DNA of 64,000 bases, from assembly GCF_001598695.1 (NCBI RefSeq), contig NZ_BCZK01000004.1, positions 186,001-250,000 on the forward strand. Reading direction: 5' to 3'. Both the position numbers and the translations under genes were made by a program. Below are positions 31,490 to 43,654 of the stretch, one piece after another (positions within the stretch are counted from its first letter, which is position 1; every line of letters starts with the position of its first letter). The DNA comes from Klebsiella oxytoca NBRC 105695. Lineage in GTDB: Bacteria; Pseudomonadota; Gammaproteobacteria; Enterobacterales; Enterobacteriaceae. The notes beneath the pieces were generated by a model, which saw only the letters and a program-made list of their open reading frames with translations, searched no databases and was not told the origin of the DNA.

Positions 31490-32908
31490 TCAGGATTGTT
31501 GGCTTTCGCGTTCAGCAATAAAGGCCAGCGCCTTATTGATACGTTCTACGCTACGGGATTTGCCAATTGCATGCACGGTCACATCAAGCGCCGGAGACTG
31601 GCCTGCGCCGGTTACGGCAACTCGCAGCGGCATCCCGACTTTGCCCATCCCGACTTCCAGTTCATCAGCCGTCGCCTGAATCGCGTGATGAACATTTTCC
31701 GCAGTCCAGTCACTGATAGCGGCTAATTTATCGCGTACCACTTCCAGCGGCTGACGAGCAACAGGGCGCAGGTGCTTTTTCGCCGCATCGGCATCAAACT
31801 CGGCAAAATCTTCATAGAAATAACGGCAGCTCGCCGCCATCTCTTTCAGCGTTTTGCAGCGTTCGCCCAGCAGCTTAACCAGCTCAGCCAACTGCGGGCC
31901 GTTACGGGTGTCGATATTTTCCTGCTCAATGTGCCACTGTAAATGCGTTGCCACATATTCCGGGGCCAGCGAGTTGATATAGTGATGGTTCAGCCACTGC
32001 AGTTTTTCGGTGTTGAACGCGCTCGCAGATTTGCTCACCGCTCCCAGGCTAAACAGCTTAATCATCTCTTCGCGAGAGAAAATTTCCTGGTCGCCGCTGG
32101 ACCATCCCAGACGCACCAGATAGTTCAGCAGCGCTTCCGGCAGGTAGCCGTCGTCGCGATACTGCATAACGCTGACCGCGCCGTGACGCTTGGATAGTTT
32201 TTTACCGTCATCGCCGTTAATCATCGAAACGTGGGCGTAAACCGGCACAGGCGCTTTCAGCGCTTTCAGGATGTTAATCTGGCGCGGTGTATTGTTGATA
32301 TGGTCTTCACCACGAATAACGTGGGTGATTTCCATATCCCAGTCGTCAACCACGACGCAGAAGTTATAGGTTGGAGAACCATCGGTACGGCGAATAATCA
32401 GATCGTCCAGCTCATGGTTGCTGAATTCGATCGGACCGCGGATCTGGTCGTCAAAAACAACGGACCCCTCTTCCGGGTTGGCAAAACGAACAACGCAAGG
32501 TTCATCATCAGCATGATGTTCTTGACCATGGCGGCAGCGACCGTCATAACGCGGCTTTTCGCCTTTTGCCATTTGTTCTTCACGCAGCGCTTCCAGACGC
32601 TCTTTAGAGCAATAGCATTTATAGGCCGTGCCCGCCTCCAGCATTTCATCAATGACGGCGTTATAGCGATCAAAACGCTTGGTCTGGAAGTACGGACCCT
32701 CATCCCATTCCAGGCTCAGCCAGTTCATACCATCCATGATGGCTTCAATGGCCTCCGGCGTGGAGCGCTCAAGATCGGTATCTTCAATACGCAGCACAAA
32801 CTCACCGCCGTGGTTACGTGCAAAAAGCCAGGAATAGAGAGCAGTACGCGCGCCGCCAACGTGCAGATAGCCTGTCGGGCTGGGCGCGAAGCGAGTTTTG
32901 ATTTTCAT
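31490..32908 (-). CDS. gltX: Glutamyl-tRNA synthetase
   Basis: 472-aa class I aminoacyl-tRNA synthetase that charges tRNA-Glu. The HIGH-type signature is [14 protein letters not shown] and the KMSKS-type loop is [14 protein letters not shown] four-residue Cys/His zinc site appears as CYCSKER...CRHGQEHH. Length is one residue different from E. coli (471). Divergent from the valU tRNA operon, 259 bp away. Confidence 0.97.
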   Translation of the reverse strand: MKIKTRFAPSPTGYLHVGGARTALYSWLFARNHGGEFVLRIEDTDLERSTPEAIEAIMDGMNWLSLEWDEGPYFQTKRFDRYNAVIDEMLEAGTAYKCYCSKERLEALREEQMAKGEKPRYDGRCRHGQEHHADDEPCVVRFANPEEGSVVFDDQIRGPIEFSNHELDDLIIRRTDGSPTYNFCVVVDDWDMEITHVIRGEDHINNTPRQINILKALKAPVPVYAHVSMINGDDGKKLSKRHGAVSVMQYRDDGYLPEALLNYLVRLGWSSGDQEIFSREEMIKLFSLGAVSKSASAFNTEKLQWLNHHYINSLAPEYVATHLQWHIEQENIDTRNGPQLAELVKLLGERCKTLKEMAASCRYFYEDFAEFDADAAKKHLRPVARQPLEVVRDKLAAISDWTAENVHHAIQATADELEVGMGKVGMPLRVAVTGAGQSPALDVTVHAIGKSRSVERINKALAFIAERESQQS

Positions 32909-33122
32909 GAAGTGGCCTTACGTTTGATAAAGGTGCCGACACGCGGCAGTGTTCGTTGGATTTTATGGAGGAATATTCTAACACCGTGGGCTGATTCCTC
33001 AATGTTGTTACCGTTTCAACGTCACGCTTTACCCTTTTTGTTTATAAATCATGCGTCATAGATGACATTGCGATCGTTTTGTTTAATTTTACGACGAACA
33101 AACAAATTATTTAGAAAAGGCG

Positions 33123-33150
33123 TTGACTCATTTTCAACTCTCCCTATAAT
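33123..33150 (+). promoter_or_regulatory. Strong promoter of the valUXY-lysV operon
   Basis: TTGACT, 16-bp spacer, TATAAT, then a GC-rich GCGACTCC discriminator typical of stringently controlled stable-RNA promoters. Ends 17 bp before the first tRNA. Confidence 0.85.
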
Positions 33151-33167
33151 GCGACTCCACACAGCGG

Positions 33168-33243
33168 GGGTGATTAGCTCAGCTGGGAGAGCACCTCCCT
33201 TACAAGGAGGGGGTCGGCGGTTCGAACCCGTCATCACCCACCA
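33168..33243 (+). tRNA. valU: tRNA-Val (TAC), first copy
   Basis: 76 nt from GGGTGATTAGCTCAG to CCA. Anticodon TAC in CCCTTACAAGG. Differs from the two following copies by A instead of T at the T-loop position corresponding to nucleotide 59 (TTCGAAC versus TTCGATC). Confidence 0.96.
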
Positions 33244-33287
33244 ACTACTTTACGTAGTCTCCGCCGTGTAGCAAGAAATTGAGAAGT

Positions 33288-33363
33288 GGGTGATTAGCTC
33301 AGCTGGGAGAGCACCTCCCTTACAAGGAGGGGGTCGGCGGTTCGATCCCGTCATCACCCACCA
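33288..33363 (+). tRNA. valX: tRNA-Val (TAC), second copy
   Basis: 76-nt tRNA-Val with anticodon TAC and encoded CCA, 44 bp after the first copy, T-loop TTCGATC. Confidence 0.96.
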
Positions 33364-33411
33364 CTTTCTCGCCAGCTGGATTTCTTGTCATAAAATGTGA
33401 AGTACCGAAGT

Positions 33412-33487
33412 GGGTGATTAGCTCAGCTGGGAGAGCACCTCCCTTACAAGGAGGGGGTCGGCGGTTCGATCCCGTCATCACCCACCA
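33412..33487 (+). tRNA. valY: tRNA-Val (TAC), third copy
   Basis: 76-nt tRNA-Val identical to the second copy; 48 bp spacer before it, only 4 bp before the tRNA-Lys. Confidence 0.96.
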
Positions 33488-33491
33488 CTTC

Positions 33492-33567
33492 GGGTCGTTA
33501 GCTCAGTTGGTAGAGCAGTTGACTTTTAATCAATTGGTCGCAGGTTCGAATCCTGCACGACCCACCA
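33492..33567 (+). tRNA. lysV: tRNA-Lys (TTT)
   Basis: 76 nt from GGGTCGTTAGCTCAG to CCA with anticodon TTT in GACTTTTAATC. Last tRNA of the operon. Its 3' 18 bases are repeated downstream together with the terminator. Confidence 0.96.
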
Positions 33568-33607
33568 ATGTAAAAAAGCGCCCTAAAGGCGCTTTTTTGC
33601 TATCTGC
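33550..33607 (+). repeat. 58-bp direct repeat, copy 1: lysV 3' end plus terminator
   Basis: Runs from the last 18 nt of lysV (ATCCTGCACGACCCACCA) through the terminator hairpin to TATCTGC. A perfect second copy begins 227 bp downstream. Confidence 0.95.
33572..33598 (+). terminator. First terminator of the tRNA operon
   Basis: AAGCGCC-CTAAA-GGCGCTT stem-loop with A6 before and T6 after, 4 bp past lysV. Confidence 0.92.
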
Positions 33608-33776
33608 GATTCAAAAGATTCGAACCTGCTGCAGGTTCGGGTCGACAAAATTGTCGGGAACAATTTTGTACAACGCGTAGCGTTGCCCGAAGGGCGAGTC
33701 TCAGGATGAGACGAGTAGCGAAGAGAGACAACGGAGCCGCCTGCGGCGACGGCCCGAAGGGCAAGCGAAGCGAGTC
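33608..33776 (+). other. 169-bp structured segment between the two lysV-end repeats
   Basis: Begins with GATTCGAACCTGCTGCAGGTTCG, an inverted match to the tRNA-Lys T-arm. It continues with ACAAAATTGT...ACAATTTTGT and several short stem-forming pieces (GCCCGAAGGGC twice, AGTCTCAGGATGAGACG). It codes for nothing convincing. If transcription passes the first terminator, the segment plus the second CCA-bearing tRNA end could form a structured RNA, as described for repeats downstream of tyrT in E. coli; that comparison is inference. Confidence 0.55.
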
Positions 33777-33834
33777 ATCCTGCACGACCCACCAATGTAA
33801 AAAAGCGCCCTAAAGGCGCTTTTTTGCTATCTGC
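33777..33834 (+). repeat. 58-bp direct repeat, copy 2: tRNA-Lys 3' end plus terminator
   Basis: Perfect copy of 33550-33607, including CGACCCACCA and a second terminator stem-loop at 33799-33825. Confidence 0.95.
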
Positions 33835-33883
33835 AGTATACGAAACCGGCACAGGCCTTCATCTTGCTATCCGGCACTGACCA

Positions 33884-34768
33884 TCAATTCACCAGCGCCG
33901 CTACCAGCTTCTCCAGCGCGGGCGTCGCCTGTTGTTGGTCATAGACAATATACAAGTCAGCGGGTATGCGCTCTTCCAGCGGACGAAACACAACGCCCGG
34001 CCAGGTCATTTGCGCATAGCTATCGGCGATGAGCGTAATGCCAATTCCCATGCTGACCATAGCCAGTACCGTTTGCGGCTCCATCACTTCACGGATAATC
34101 ATCGGCAAGAATCCGGCACTCTGACAGACGCGCTGCAAAAACGTCCAGTCGGTATGTATTGAAGGCATCGTAACAAAATATTCGTTACGCAGCGCCGCAA
34201 GCGGGATCGCCTCACGCACCGCCAGCGGATGCTCCTCCGGCATGGCCACCAGAAAAGAGGACTCGTGCAAACGCAAGCTGGTAAATCCTGGCGTAGGCGC
34301 TGTCGCCATCCGCCAGACGCCGGCATCCAGCTCCCGTCGCTCCAGCATCGCCATCTGCATGGCGGGCATGTTCTCGCGGAAAAGCACCTCTACGTTAGGG
34401 TTCTCTTTCAAAAAACGCCGCATTACCGGGCGCATTTTCCCCCACATCGCCGTACCTATCACGCCCAGTTCTACCCTCCCCGCCTCACCCCGGCCAATCT
34501 GCTCAACTCGCGCCAGCGCCTGATTGGCGCTGGAAAGCAGGCGGCGGGACTCCTCCATCAGAATTTTTCCAGCATGGGTCAACGCCACGCTGCGGGAGTG
34601 GCGAACAAACAGCAGCGTACCGAGCTGCTGCTCCAGCTCCTTGATGTGGATACTAAGCGGCGGTTGCGACATGTTCAGACGAGCAGCCGCACGACCAAAA
34701 TGCAGCTCTTCTGCGACAGCCAGAAAATAGCGCAATAATTTCAGATCGATACGATGCGTGCGTTCCAT
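33884..34768 (-). CDS. xapR: LysR-family activator XapR
   Basis: 294-aa LysR-type regulator that activates xapAB in response to xanthosine. The start MERTHRIDLKLLRYF at 34768 gives the E. coli length; the frame is open to 34813. The helix-turn-helix reads ELHFGRAAARLNMSQPPLSI. The effector domain keeps ELGVIGTAMWGKMRPVMRRF and VLAMVSMGIGITLIADSYAQ, highly similar to E. coli XapR. It lies downstream of xapB in the same direction with about 100 bp between. Confidence 0.93.
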   Translation of the reverse strand: MERTHRIDLKLLRYFLAVAEELHFGRAAARLNMSQPPLSIHIKELEQQLGTLLFVRHSRSVALTHAGKILMEESRRLLSSANQALARVEQIGRGEAGRVELGVIGTAMWGKMRPVMRRFLKENPNVEVLFRENMPAMQMAMLERRELDAGVWRMATAPTPGFTSLRLHESSFLVAMPEEHPLAVREAIPLAALRNEYFVTMPSIHTDWTFLQRVCQSAGFLPMIIREVMEPQTVLAMVSMGIGITLIADSYAQMTWPGVVFRPLEERIPADLYIVYDQQQATPALEKLVAALVN

Positions 34769-34866
34769 GGGACATGCGCTCCTGAGGCGAAGGATAATGC
34801 GCAAAGTTACCACACTGCATCCTGGAAAATGAAACGGCCGAGTATAAACTCCGCCGCTGAAGAAGA

Positions 34867-36123
34867 TTAATGCGTCAGCGCTTTGTTGATAAGTTTCTCA
34901 GGCTCATGTTGATAGCGGAAGAACAGGGCAAAAATAACCGCCAGCAGTAATGAATAGGCGGCGAACACCAGCCAGATAGTCTGCCACTCTTTTACGCCAT
35001 CAATAGAGAAGTAATCAACGGCCATACCGCTCAGAACTGAACCAACCCATGCTCCAATGCCGTTCACCATGGTCATAAACAGGCCCTGGGCGCTGGCGCG
35101 AATATTGGCACTGACCTCCTGCTCAACAAATACCGATCCAGAAATATTAAAGAAGTCGAATGCGCAGCCGTAAACAATCATCGACATCAACAGCAACACA
35201 AAACCGAACGGAGAGGGATCGCCAAAAGCGAAAAGGCCAAAGCGCAGCGTCCATGCCAGCATACTCATCAGCATGACTGTTTTGATGCCAAAGCGTTTAA
35301 GAAAGAACGGTATGGTGAGGATGAAAGCGACCTCCGCCATCTGCGACACCGAAAGCAAAATTGAGGGATAACGTACGACAAAGCTGTCGGCAAACTCCGG
35401 ATTGCGGGCAAAATCATGCAGGAAAGGATTACCGAAGACGTTAGTTATTTGCAGTACCGCTCCCAGCATCATCGCAAAAAAGAAGAAAATGGCCATCCGC
35501 GGATTTTTAAATAACACAAAGGCATCCAGCCCCAGCCGGCTGGCCAGGGTGGTTCCGGCTTTCTTCTCGACGACAGGAATTTTCGGTAACGTAAATGCAT
35601 AAATCGCCAGTAATAGCGACGCGGCAGAGGCGATATATAGCTGTGCGCTGCTTAACTCCAGCCCCATCAGGCTCACCGTCCACATTGCGGCAATAAAACC
35701 GAGAGTGCCAAAAACGCGAATGGGAGGAAACGCGGTCGCCGGATCCTGGCCGGACTGCGACAGACATGAATAGCAGACGCTGTTAGACAAGGAGATAGTG
35801 GGCATGTAGACCATCGCGTTAATGAGCATCACCCAGAACATCGTATCCGGATCGGTCACGGTCGTCGCATAAAGAAGCACTCCCGCGCCAACCAAATGGC
35901 AGAACATATAGGCCCGTTCTGCACGAAGCCATTTATCAGCAATGATCCCCATGATGCCGGGCATGATAATGGCCGCCAGCCCCTTAGAGCTATACACCAT
36001 GCCGACGTTTGCGCCGGTGAAATGCAGCGTATTGATCATGTAAGAACCCAGGGTGACCAGCCAGCTTCCCCAGATAAAATATTGCAAAAACGACATGAGC
36101 TTTAAGCGAGAAGCGATACCCAT
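34867..36123 (-). CDS. xapB: Xanthosine permease XapB
   Basis: 418-aa inner-membrane proton-coupled nucleoside transporter of the NHS (NupG) family within the MFS. Twelve hydrophobic segments. The family start KLMSFLQYFIWGSWLVTLGS and the block YGCAFDFFNISGSVFVEQEV, which is shared with NupG, are clear. Length equals E. coli XapB (418). It follows xapA by 59 bp, so the two are probably co-transcribed from a XapR-activated promoter. Confidence 0.95.
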   Translation of the reverse strand: MGIASRLKLMSFLQYFIWGSWLVTLGSYMINTLHFTGANVGMVYSSKGLAAIIMPGIMGIIADKWLRAERAYMFCHLVGAGVLLYATTVTDPDTMFWVMLINAMVYMPTISLSNSVCYSCLSQSGQDPATAFPPIRVFGTLGFIAAMWTVSLMGLELSSAQLYIASAASLLLAIYAFTLPKIPVVEKKAGTTLASRLGLDAFVLFKNPRMAIFFFFAMMLGAVLQITNVFGNPFLHDFARNPEFADSFVVRYPSILLSVSQMAEVAFILTIPFFLKRFGIKTVMLMSMLAWTLRFGLFAFGDPSPFGFVLLLMSMIVYGCAFDFFNISGSVFVEQEVSANIRASAQGLFMTMVNGIGAWVGSVLSGMAVDYFSIDGVKEWQTIWLVFAAYSLLLAVIFALFFRYQHEPEKLINKALTH

Positions 36124-36182
36124 TTTTTCCGTTCCTTGCCATTAAAGTAAGACCCCGCAAGCGGGGTCAATATTTATTATTT

Positions 36183-37016
36183 TCAGGCCAGTTTGCGTAA
36201 GAAGCCGCAGATCAGGTTGATAAAGTTCTGCCGGGAAAGTTCGGCCGCTGCCAGGGTTTGCGCGTGGGATAACTTCACATCGCCCAGACCTTCAGCCAGA
36301 TTAGTAATCGCTGCAACAGCCACCACTTTCAACCCGCAATGGCGGGCGCTTATCACCTCCGGCACCACGGACATCCCCACCACATCGCCGCCGATAATTT
36401 GCATCATGCGGATCTCAGCCGCCGTTTCAAAATTCGGCCCGGGATAGGAGACAAATACGCCTTCAGTCAGCGGAAAACCCTCCTCTGCCGCAACGCGCTG
36501 CAGAACGGCGCGATAATCCGCATCATAGGCATTTGCCAGCGAGAAAAAGCGCTCGCCGAAGCGTTCATCATTCAGGCCCACCATCGGCGTACCCGGCATA
36601 GTATTAATATGATCGCTCAGCGCCACCAGACTTCCCGGCCCCACTTCCGGACGAAGAGAACCGGCTGCGTTAGTACAAAACAGCAGTTCACATCCCAGAA
36701 GCTTTAGCGTACGGATGGCATCGGTCATGACCGTCATGCCGCGCCCTTCGTAGAAGTGCCCGCGCCCCTTCATGCAGGCAACCGGTACGCCAGCCAGGTT
36801 TCCCAACACCAGCTCGCCGGCATGGCCGTGAACGGTACTCACCGGGAATCCAGGCAGCTTCTCGTATGAAATTGCCACTGCATCTTCAATTTGCTCCGCT
36901 AGCGCCCCAAGACCCGAACCAAGAATAAAAGCCACCCGCGGCATAAAGTCCGGCTTATGTCCGCGAATGATGTCTGCGCTATACCATGGGTTCTGTGAAA
37001 AAAGCGTGTCGCTCAT
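36183..37016 (-). CDS. xapA: Purine nucleoside phosphorylase II (xanthosine phosphorylase)
   Basis: 277-aa cytoplasmic enzyme cleaving xanthosine, inosine and guanosine with phosphate. Family features: phosphate-binding FILGSGLGALAEQIEDA, STVHGHAGELVLGNLAGV, FCTNAAGSLRPEVGPGSL, and the base-binding region EIRMMQIIGGDVVGMSVVPE. Length matches E. coli XapA (277). First gene of xapAB; the promoter lies in the 122 bp between it and yfeR. Confidence 0.96.
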   Translation of the reverse strand: MSDTLFSQNPWYSADIIRGHKPDFMPRVAFILGSGLGALAEQIEDAVAISYEKLPGFPVSTVHGHAGELVLGNLAGVPVACMKGRGHFYEGRGMTVMTDAIRTLKLLGCELLFCTNAAGSLRPEVGPGSLVALSDHINTMPGTPMVGLNDERFGERFFSLANAYDADYRAVLQRVAAEEGFPLTEGVFVSYPGPNFETAAEIRMMQIIGGDVVGMSVVPEVISARHCGLKVVAVAAITNLAEGLGDVKLSHAQTLAAAELSRQNFINLICGFLRKLA

Positions 37017-37138
37017 AAGCTGTCCTTAGAAACTGAAGAATCGATAAGTTAATTGGCTACCATGATGTTATAACGAGGGTACGCAATCGATTACCAATAC
37101 AGTTTTCCCGGACGTTCGATATCAAAAAGCTATTGATT

Positions 37139-38065
37139 TCATTTCTGATACAAGGGGTCATTCTCGCGCAAAGCGGTCAGCTGGCCAGCCTGATGCCGCA
37201 CCACCTCCCACAGCGCTTCTGCGGCAGTTGAAAGCGAGCGATTTTTACGCCGCGCCAGCATCAGCTGACGCTCCACCACCGGAGTGAGTCGTTTCACCTG
37301 CAAATGGCTGCCCTGAGGAAGCGGCAGCGCTAATGCGGGTAAAATACTGATACCTATCCCCGACTCAACCATCGGAAATAGCGTGGCCGGATGACCGATT
37401 TCCTGCACGATATTCGCTTTAACGGCAAATCCCGAGAGCGCGGCGTCAATCAGCGGACGACTACCAGAAGCATAATCCTGCAGAACCAGCCGCTGCTGCT
37501 GGAGGTCTTGCCAGTTCACCGCGCTCCGTCCGGCAAAAGGGTGATCGCTACGGCAAAGCAACAGAAAAGGTTCGGCGAGCACCGTCTCACACTGTAAATC
37601 GGTAGCAGCGCCAGGATCGATCACAATGCCAAAATCCACTTCCCCCTGGCGGATACTCTCCAGCACCCACTGCTGGGGGCGGTCGTGTAGTACGAAATCG
37701 ATTTCCGGATAACGACGGTTGCTGTCGGCAATGCACTGCGGGATAAGATGGGCGGAAATAGTCTGGCTGGCCGCCACCCGGACGGTTCCCATCAGCTGCT
37801 GCCCGACGCGTCCGGCCTCTCGCAGCGTGCCGTTTAGTTCATCCAACAGACGCTCAAGCCGGGCCGCGAGCAGCTGGCCGGCCTCCGTAAGCACCACTTC
37901 GCGCGTCGTTCGGTCAAGCAAGCGTACCCCGGTCTGATGCTCCAGCTCTTTGACGCTATGGCTTACCGCTGACTGGCTAAGGCCAATACTCTCCCCTGCC
38001 CGGCTAAAGCTTTTGACGCGAGCAACGGTCACAAAAACCTTCAACTGTCGTAGCGAGTAATTCAT
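37139..38065 (-). CDS. yfeR: LysR-family regulator YfeR
   Basis: 308-aa LysR-type regulator, orthologue of E. coli/Salmonella YfeR, reported in Salmonella to respond to osmolarity. Helix-turn-helix [20 protein letters not shown]; effector domain with [20 protein letters not shown] and [20 protein letters not shown]. Divergent from yfeH with 89 bp between starts, the typical arrangement for a LysR gene and its target. Confidence 0.92.
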   Translation of the reverse strand: MNYSLRQLKVFVTVARVKSFSRAGESIGLSQSAVSHSVKELEHQTGVRLLDRTTREVVLTEAGQLLAARLERLLDELNGTLREAGRVGQQLMGTVRVAASQTISAHLIPQCIADSNRRYPEIDFVLHDRPQQWVLESIRQGEVDFGIVIDPGAATDLQCETVLAEPFLLLCRSDHPFAGRSAVNWQDLQQQRLVLQDYASGSRPLIDAALSGFAVKANIVQEIGHPATLFPMVESGIGISILPALALPLPQGSHLQVKRLTPVVERQLMLARRKNRSLSTAAEALWEVVRHQAGQLTALRENDPLYQK

Positions 38066-38154
38066 CTCTTTTTTTCATGAATAGATGCAATAAATCGATT
38101 TTATTTCTCAAACTAAAGAAAGCACAATAGCGACATCGATTTTCAGGAGCGTTT

Positions 38155-39149
38155 ATGAAATTTTTCCGCATTCTTGATCCATTCACCCTAACGTTAGTCA
38201 CCGTCGTCCTGCTGGCCTCTTTTTTTCCTGCTCGCGGCGGATTTGTCCCCTTCTTTGAGCATTTAACTACCGCCGCCATCGCGCTGCTGTTTTTTATGCA
38301 CGGCGCCAAACTCTCGCGTGAGGCGATCGTTGCCGGAGGAAGCCACTGGCGTTTACATCTCTGGGTCATGTGCAGCACGTTTATCGTTTTTCCCGTGCTT
38401 GGCGTGCTGTTTGCCTGGTGGGCGCCTGTCAACGTCGATCCGGCGCTATACACCGGGTTTATTTATCTCTGCATTCTGCCAGCCACCGTCCAGTCGGCCA
38501 TCGCGTTTACTTCCCTGGCGGGCGGTAACGTGGCGGCAGCGGTATGCTCGGCCTCGGCCTCAAGCCTGCTGGGGATCTTCATTTCGCCTTTGCTGGTCGG
38601 CCTGCTGATGAATCTGCACGGCGCGGGCGGGAGTCTGGAGCAGGTTGGTAAAATCATGCTGCAGCTGCTGCTGCCGTTTGTGCTGGGGCATCTTTCTCGC
38701 CCATGGATTGGCAACTGGGTGACAAAACATAAAAAGTGGATCTCAAAAACCGATCAGACCTCTATCCTGCTGGTCGTTTATTCGGCATTCAGCGAGGCAG
38801 TCGTGAACGGTATCTGGCACAAAGTGGGTATCGGATCGCTGCTGTTCATCGTTATTGTCAGCATCGTGCTGCTGGCAATTGTGATAGCTATTAACGTGTT
38901 TGTAGCGCGCAGGTGTGGGTTTAATAAAGCGGATGAAATTACGATTGTCTTCTGCGGGTCGAAAAAGAGCCTGGCGAACGGCATTCCAATGGCCAATATT
39001 CTCTTCCCGACCTCAATCCTGGGGATCATGGTGCTGCCGCTGATGATCTTCCATCAGATTCAGCTCATGGTGTGCGCAGTGCTGGCGAGGCGCTATAAGC
39101 GCCAGGCCGAAGCATTGCAGGCGCAGGAAAAAAACCGCGCCTCCGAAGC

Positions 39150-39153
<4 letters not shown>
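38155..39153 (+). CDS. yfeH: Bile acid:sodium symporter-family transporter YfeH
   Basis: 332-aa inner-membrane protein with about ten hydrophobic helices, SBF-like family (PF13593). Conserved segments: LFFMHGAKLSREAIVAG, LCILPATVQSAIAFTSLAGG with the crossed-helix motif, and VFCGSKKSLANGIPMANILF. Substrate unknown. Its promoter faces yfeR, its probable regulator. The stop overlaps the convergent ypeB stop by four bases. Confidence 0.93.
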
Positions 39154-41394
<2,241 letters not shown>

Positions 41395-41402
41395 TCAATG
41401 AT

Positions 41403-41427
41403 AAAAAACCCCCGACGGGCGGGGGTT
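41403..41427 (-). terminator. Terminator between zipA and ligA
   Basis: On the minus strand AACCCCCG-CCCGT-CGGGGGTT followed by TTTTAT; 33 bp after the zipA stop and upstream of the ligA start. Confidence 0.85.
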
Positions 41428-41459
41428 CAGGATAAGTAGATTAAACGCAAAAAGCGGGA

Positions 41460-42503
41460 TCAGGCGTTCGCCTCTTTTACTTCACGAATGCGGTCCTGAT
41501 ATTCACGCAGTTTTTGCGGCGTCATCATACGACGCTGGTCGTCCAGCACCACGCCACCAACTTCATCGGCGATGTACTGCGCGGACTGCAGCATCAGCTT
41601 AAAGTTTTGCAGTTCATCGCCAAAGGACGGAACCTGCATAAAGATAGTCACCCCAGGGGTCATCATATCCGCCATGCTGTCCGGATTAAAGGTGCCAGGT
41701 TTGACCATATTCGCCAGACTGAAAAGCACCTGGCCGCTACCGTCCGGGCTCAGGTGACGATGGAAAATATTCATATCGCCAAATTTGAAGCCCGCCTGCT
41801 GGATACTGTTGATGAGCAGCTCTCCGTTAAGCTGCGAGCCATGATGCGCGGCAACGTTCATCACGATGACCGTCTCCTTGCGCTCTTTAGGCTGCGGCGC
41901 TGCCGGCTGCGGCTCAGGGGCCGGAGGTTCAGGCGTCGGCTGCGGCTGCGGAGCGGCAACAGGCTGCTGTTGAACCGGCTGCTGCACATGCTGAACGGGT
42001 TGCTGCACATGCTGCTGTGGCTGCGGCGATTGCTGTGGCTGCGTTTGCGGCGGCTGCTGGGGCTGCACGGGCTGTGTCACCGGCTGCTGCGTCGGCGCGG
42101 CATAATGCGGTTGCTGAACCGGAGCCTGAGGGTGAACCGGTTGCTGATGCGGCTGCTGCGCTGCACGGGCAGGCTCTTCCGGGCGCACAGGCTGCTGCGC
42201 CTGACGCTCATAAGGAGGCTGATACTGGTGCTGCGGCGGCTGACGAGGTGCTTCATGCTCCCCATGAACGCCGTTCGGCGCATGACTCGCCCGATGAACC
42301 CGGACTTCACCAACGCCTTCAACATCGTCATCAAAGTCGTCGCCTTCCGACTCTTCATCGTCGCGAGACTTCATACGTTTCAGTGGGCGATCGCGAAACA
42401 TCGAGGAACGTTCTTTACGGCTGGTCCAAAAACCGTGCACCAGTAAAGCGATTATGGCGATCGCGCCAACAATGATTAATATCAGACGCAAATCCTGCAT
42501 CAT
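41460..42503 (-). CDS. zipA: Cell division protein ZipA
   Basis: 347-aa bitopic membrane protein that anchors FtsZ to the inner membrane. The start [13 protein letters not shown] at 42503 matches E. coli; the frame extends to 42554. A single N-terminal helix (residues 5-25) is followed by a basic/acidic stretch ([18 protein letters not shown]), a long Pro/Gln-rich linker (about 80-205, with repeated QQPVQ and QHVQQPV units), and the FtsZ-binding domain ([19 protein letters not shown] to [15 protein letters not shown]). The linker's repeats are length-variable between species. Confidence 0.96.
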   Translation of the reverse strand: MMQDLRLILIIVGAIAIIALLVHGFWTSRKERSSMFRDRPLKRMKSRDDEESEGDDFDDDVEGVGEVRVHRASHAPNGVHGEHEAPRQPPQHQYQPPYERQAQQPVRPEEPARAAQQPHQQPVHPQAPVQQPHYAAPTQQPVTQPVQPQQPPQTQPQQSPQPQQHVQQPVQHVQQPVQQQPVAAPQPQPTPEPPAPEPQPAAPQPKERKETVIVMNVAAHHGSQLNGELLINSIQQAGFKFGDMNIFHRHLSPDGSGQVLFSLANMVKPGTFNPDSMADMMTPGVTIFMQVPSFGDELQNFKLMLQSAQYIADEVGGVVLDDQRRMMTPQKLREYQDRIREVKEANA

Positions 42504-42733
42504 TATATTCTCTGTTGTTCTAACACCTTGCCACCACGGCAAACATTTACTCACTAAGAGTATTTGCCGATTACATCAAGTGCAAGTGCGTCTGGGGCTT
42601 TCACTACATAAAGATGAACTAAATCGTGCTTTTTGCTGTTTTTTCGAACATTTCCTAACTGGTTATTGTCGGCTAACCCGATAAAATAGCCCGACATTCA
42701 GCCTGGATGTTAAAAAAGGAGTATCACCTGACT

Positions 42734-43495
42734 ATGGTTTCATCATCCGTAACGACCCCGCGCAGTGGCGTCTACTATTTTTCGCAGGGTTGGAAGCTGA
42801 TCGGGCTGCCGGGGATCCGTCGATACGTCTTCCTCCCTCTACTCGTCAACATCGTGCTGATGGGTGGCGCATTCTGGTGGATGTTCACGCGACTGGATAG
42901 CTGGATCCCTTCTTTGATGAGCCATGTTCCTGAATGGCTGCAATGGCTTAACTATCTGCTGTGGCCCATCGTCGTCATTTCTATTCTGCTGGTGTTCGGC
43001 TACTTCTTCTCGACTATCGCCAACTGGATTGCCGCGCCCTTTAGCGGCCTTCTGGCCGAGCAGCTTGAGGCGCGTCTGACTGGCGCGACGCCGCCGGACG
43101 TCGGAATTTTCGGTATCCTGAAAGATGTGCCGCGCATCATGAAGCGCGAGTGGCAGAAGTTTGCCTGGTATCTGCCGCGGGCGATCGTCCTTTTGCTTCT
43201 CTATTTTATTCCCGGTTTCGGCCAGACCGTCGCCCCGGTGCTGTGGTTCCTGTTCAGCGCCTGGATGCTGGCGATTCAATACTGCGATTATCCTTTTGAT
43301 AACCATAAAGTGCCGTTTAAAACCATGCGCCAGGCGCTACGCACCCGCAAAGTCACCAACATGCAGTTTGGCGCTCTGACCAGCCTGTTTACCATGATCC
43401 CGGTGCTCAACCTCGTGATCCTGCCCGTCGCAATTTGCGGCGCGACGGCGATGTGGGTTGATTGCTACCGTGACAAACACGCGATGTGGAAATAG
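42734..43495 (+). CDS. cysZ: Sulfate transporter CysZ
   Basis: 253-aa inner-membrane sulfate permease feeding cysteine synthesis. The start [12 protein letters not shown] at 42734 matches E. coli; an in-frame ATG at 42707 would add nine residues. Hydrophobic helices include [19 protein letters not shown] and [19 protein letters not shown]; the conserved tail [19 protein letters not shown] and [17 protein letters not shown] are intact. Upstream of cysK in the same direction, divergent from zipA. Confidence 0.95.
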   Translation: MVSSSVTTPRSGVYYFSQGWKLIGLPGIRRYVFLPLLVNIVLMGGAFWWMFTRLDSWIPSLMSHVPEWLQWLNYLLWPIVVISILLVFGYFFSTIANWIAAPFSGLLAEQLEARLTGATPPDVGIFGILKDVPRIMKREWQKFAWYLPRAIVLLLLYFIPGFGQTVAPVLWFLFSAWMLAIQYCDYPFDNHKVPFKTMRQALRTRKVTNMQFGALTSLFTMIPVLNLVILPVAICGATAMWVDCYRDKHAMWK

Positions 43496-43654
43496 CGCTA
43501 TCTCGTTCGGAGCGGCTTATGCCGCTCCTTATTACTTCTGGCTTGCCATTATTTCCCTTCCGAATATAGATATGCTAAATCCTTACTTCCGCATATTCTT
43601 TAAGCGGGTATGCTGAAGCCGTACTCCCAAATTTCATACAGTTAAGGACAGGCC

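Noticed and set aside
33168..33567. Regularly spaced repeats that might look like a CRISPR array
   Set aside because: The repeated units are complete 76-nt tRNA genes with anticodons and CCA ends.
33062..33680. Plus-strand ORFs of 69 and 88 codons with repeated ISSAGRAPPLQGGGRR peptides
   Set aside because: They are translations through tRNA-Val genes.
41514..42446. 310-codon plus-strand open frame rich in Leu/Arg
   Set aside because: Antisense to zipA; its Leu/Arg richness is simply the complement of the Pro/Gln-rich linker codons.
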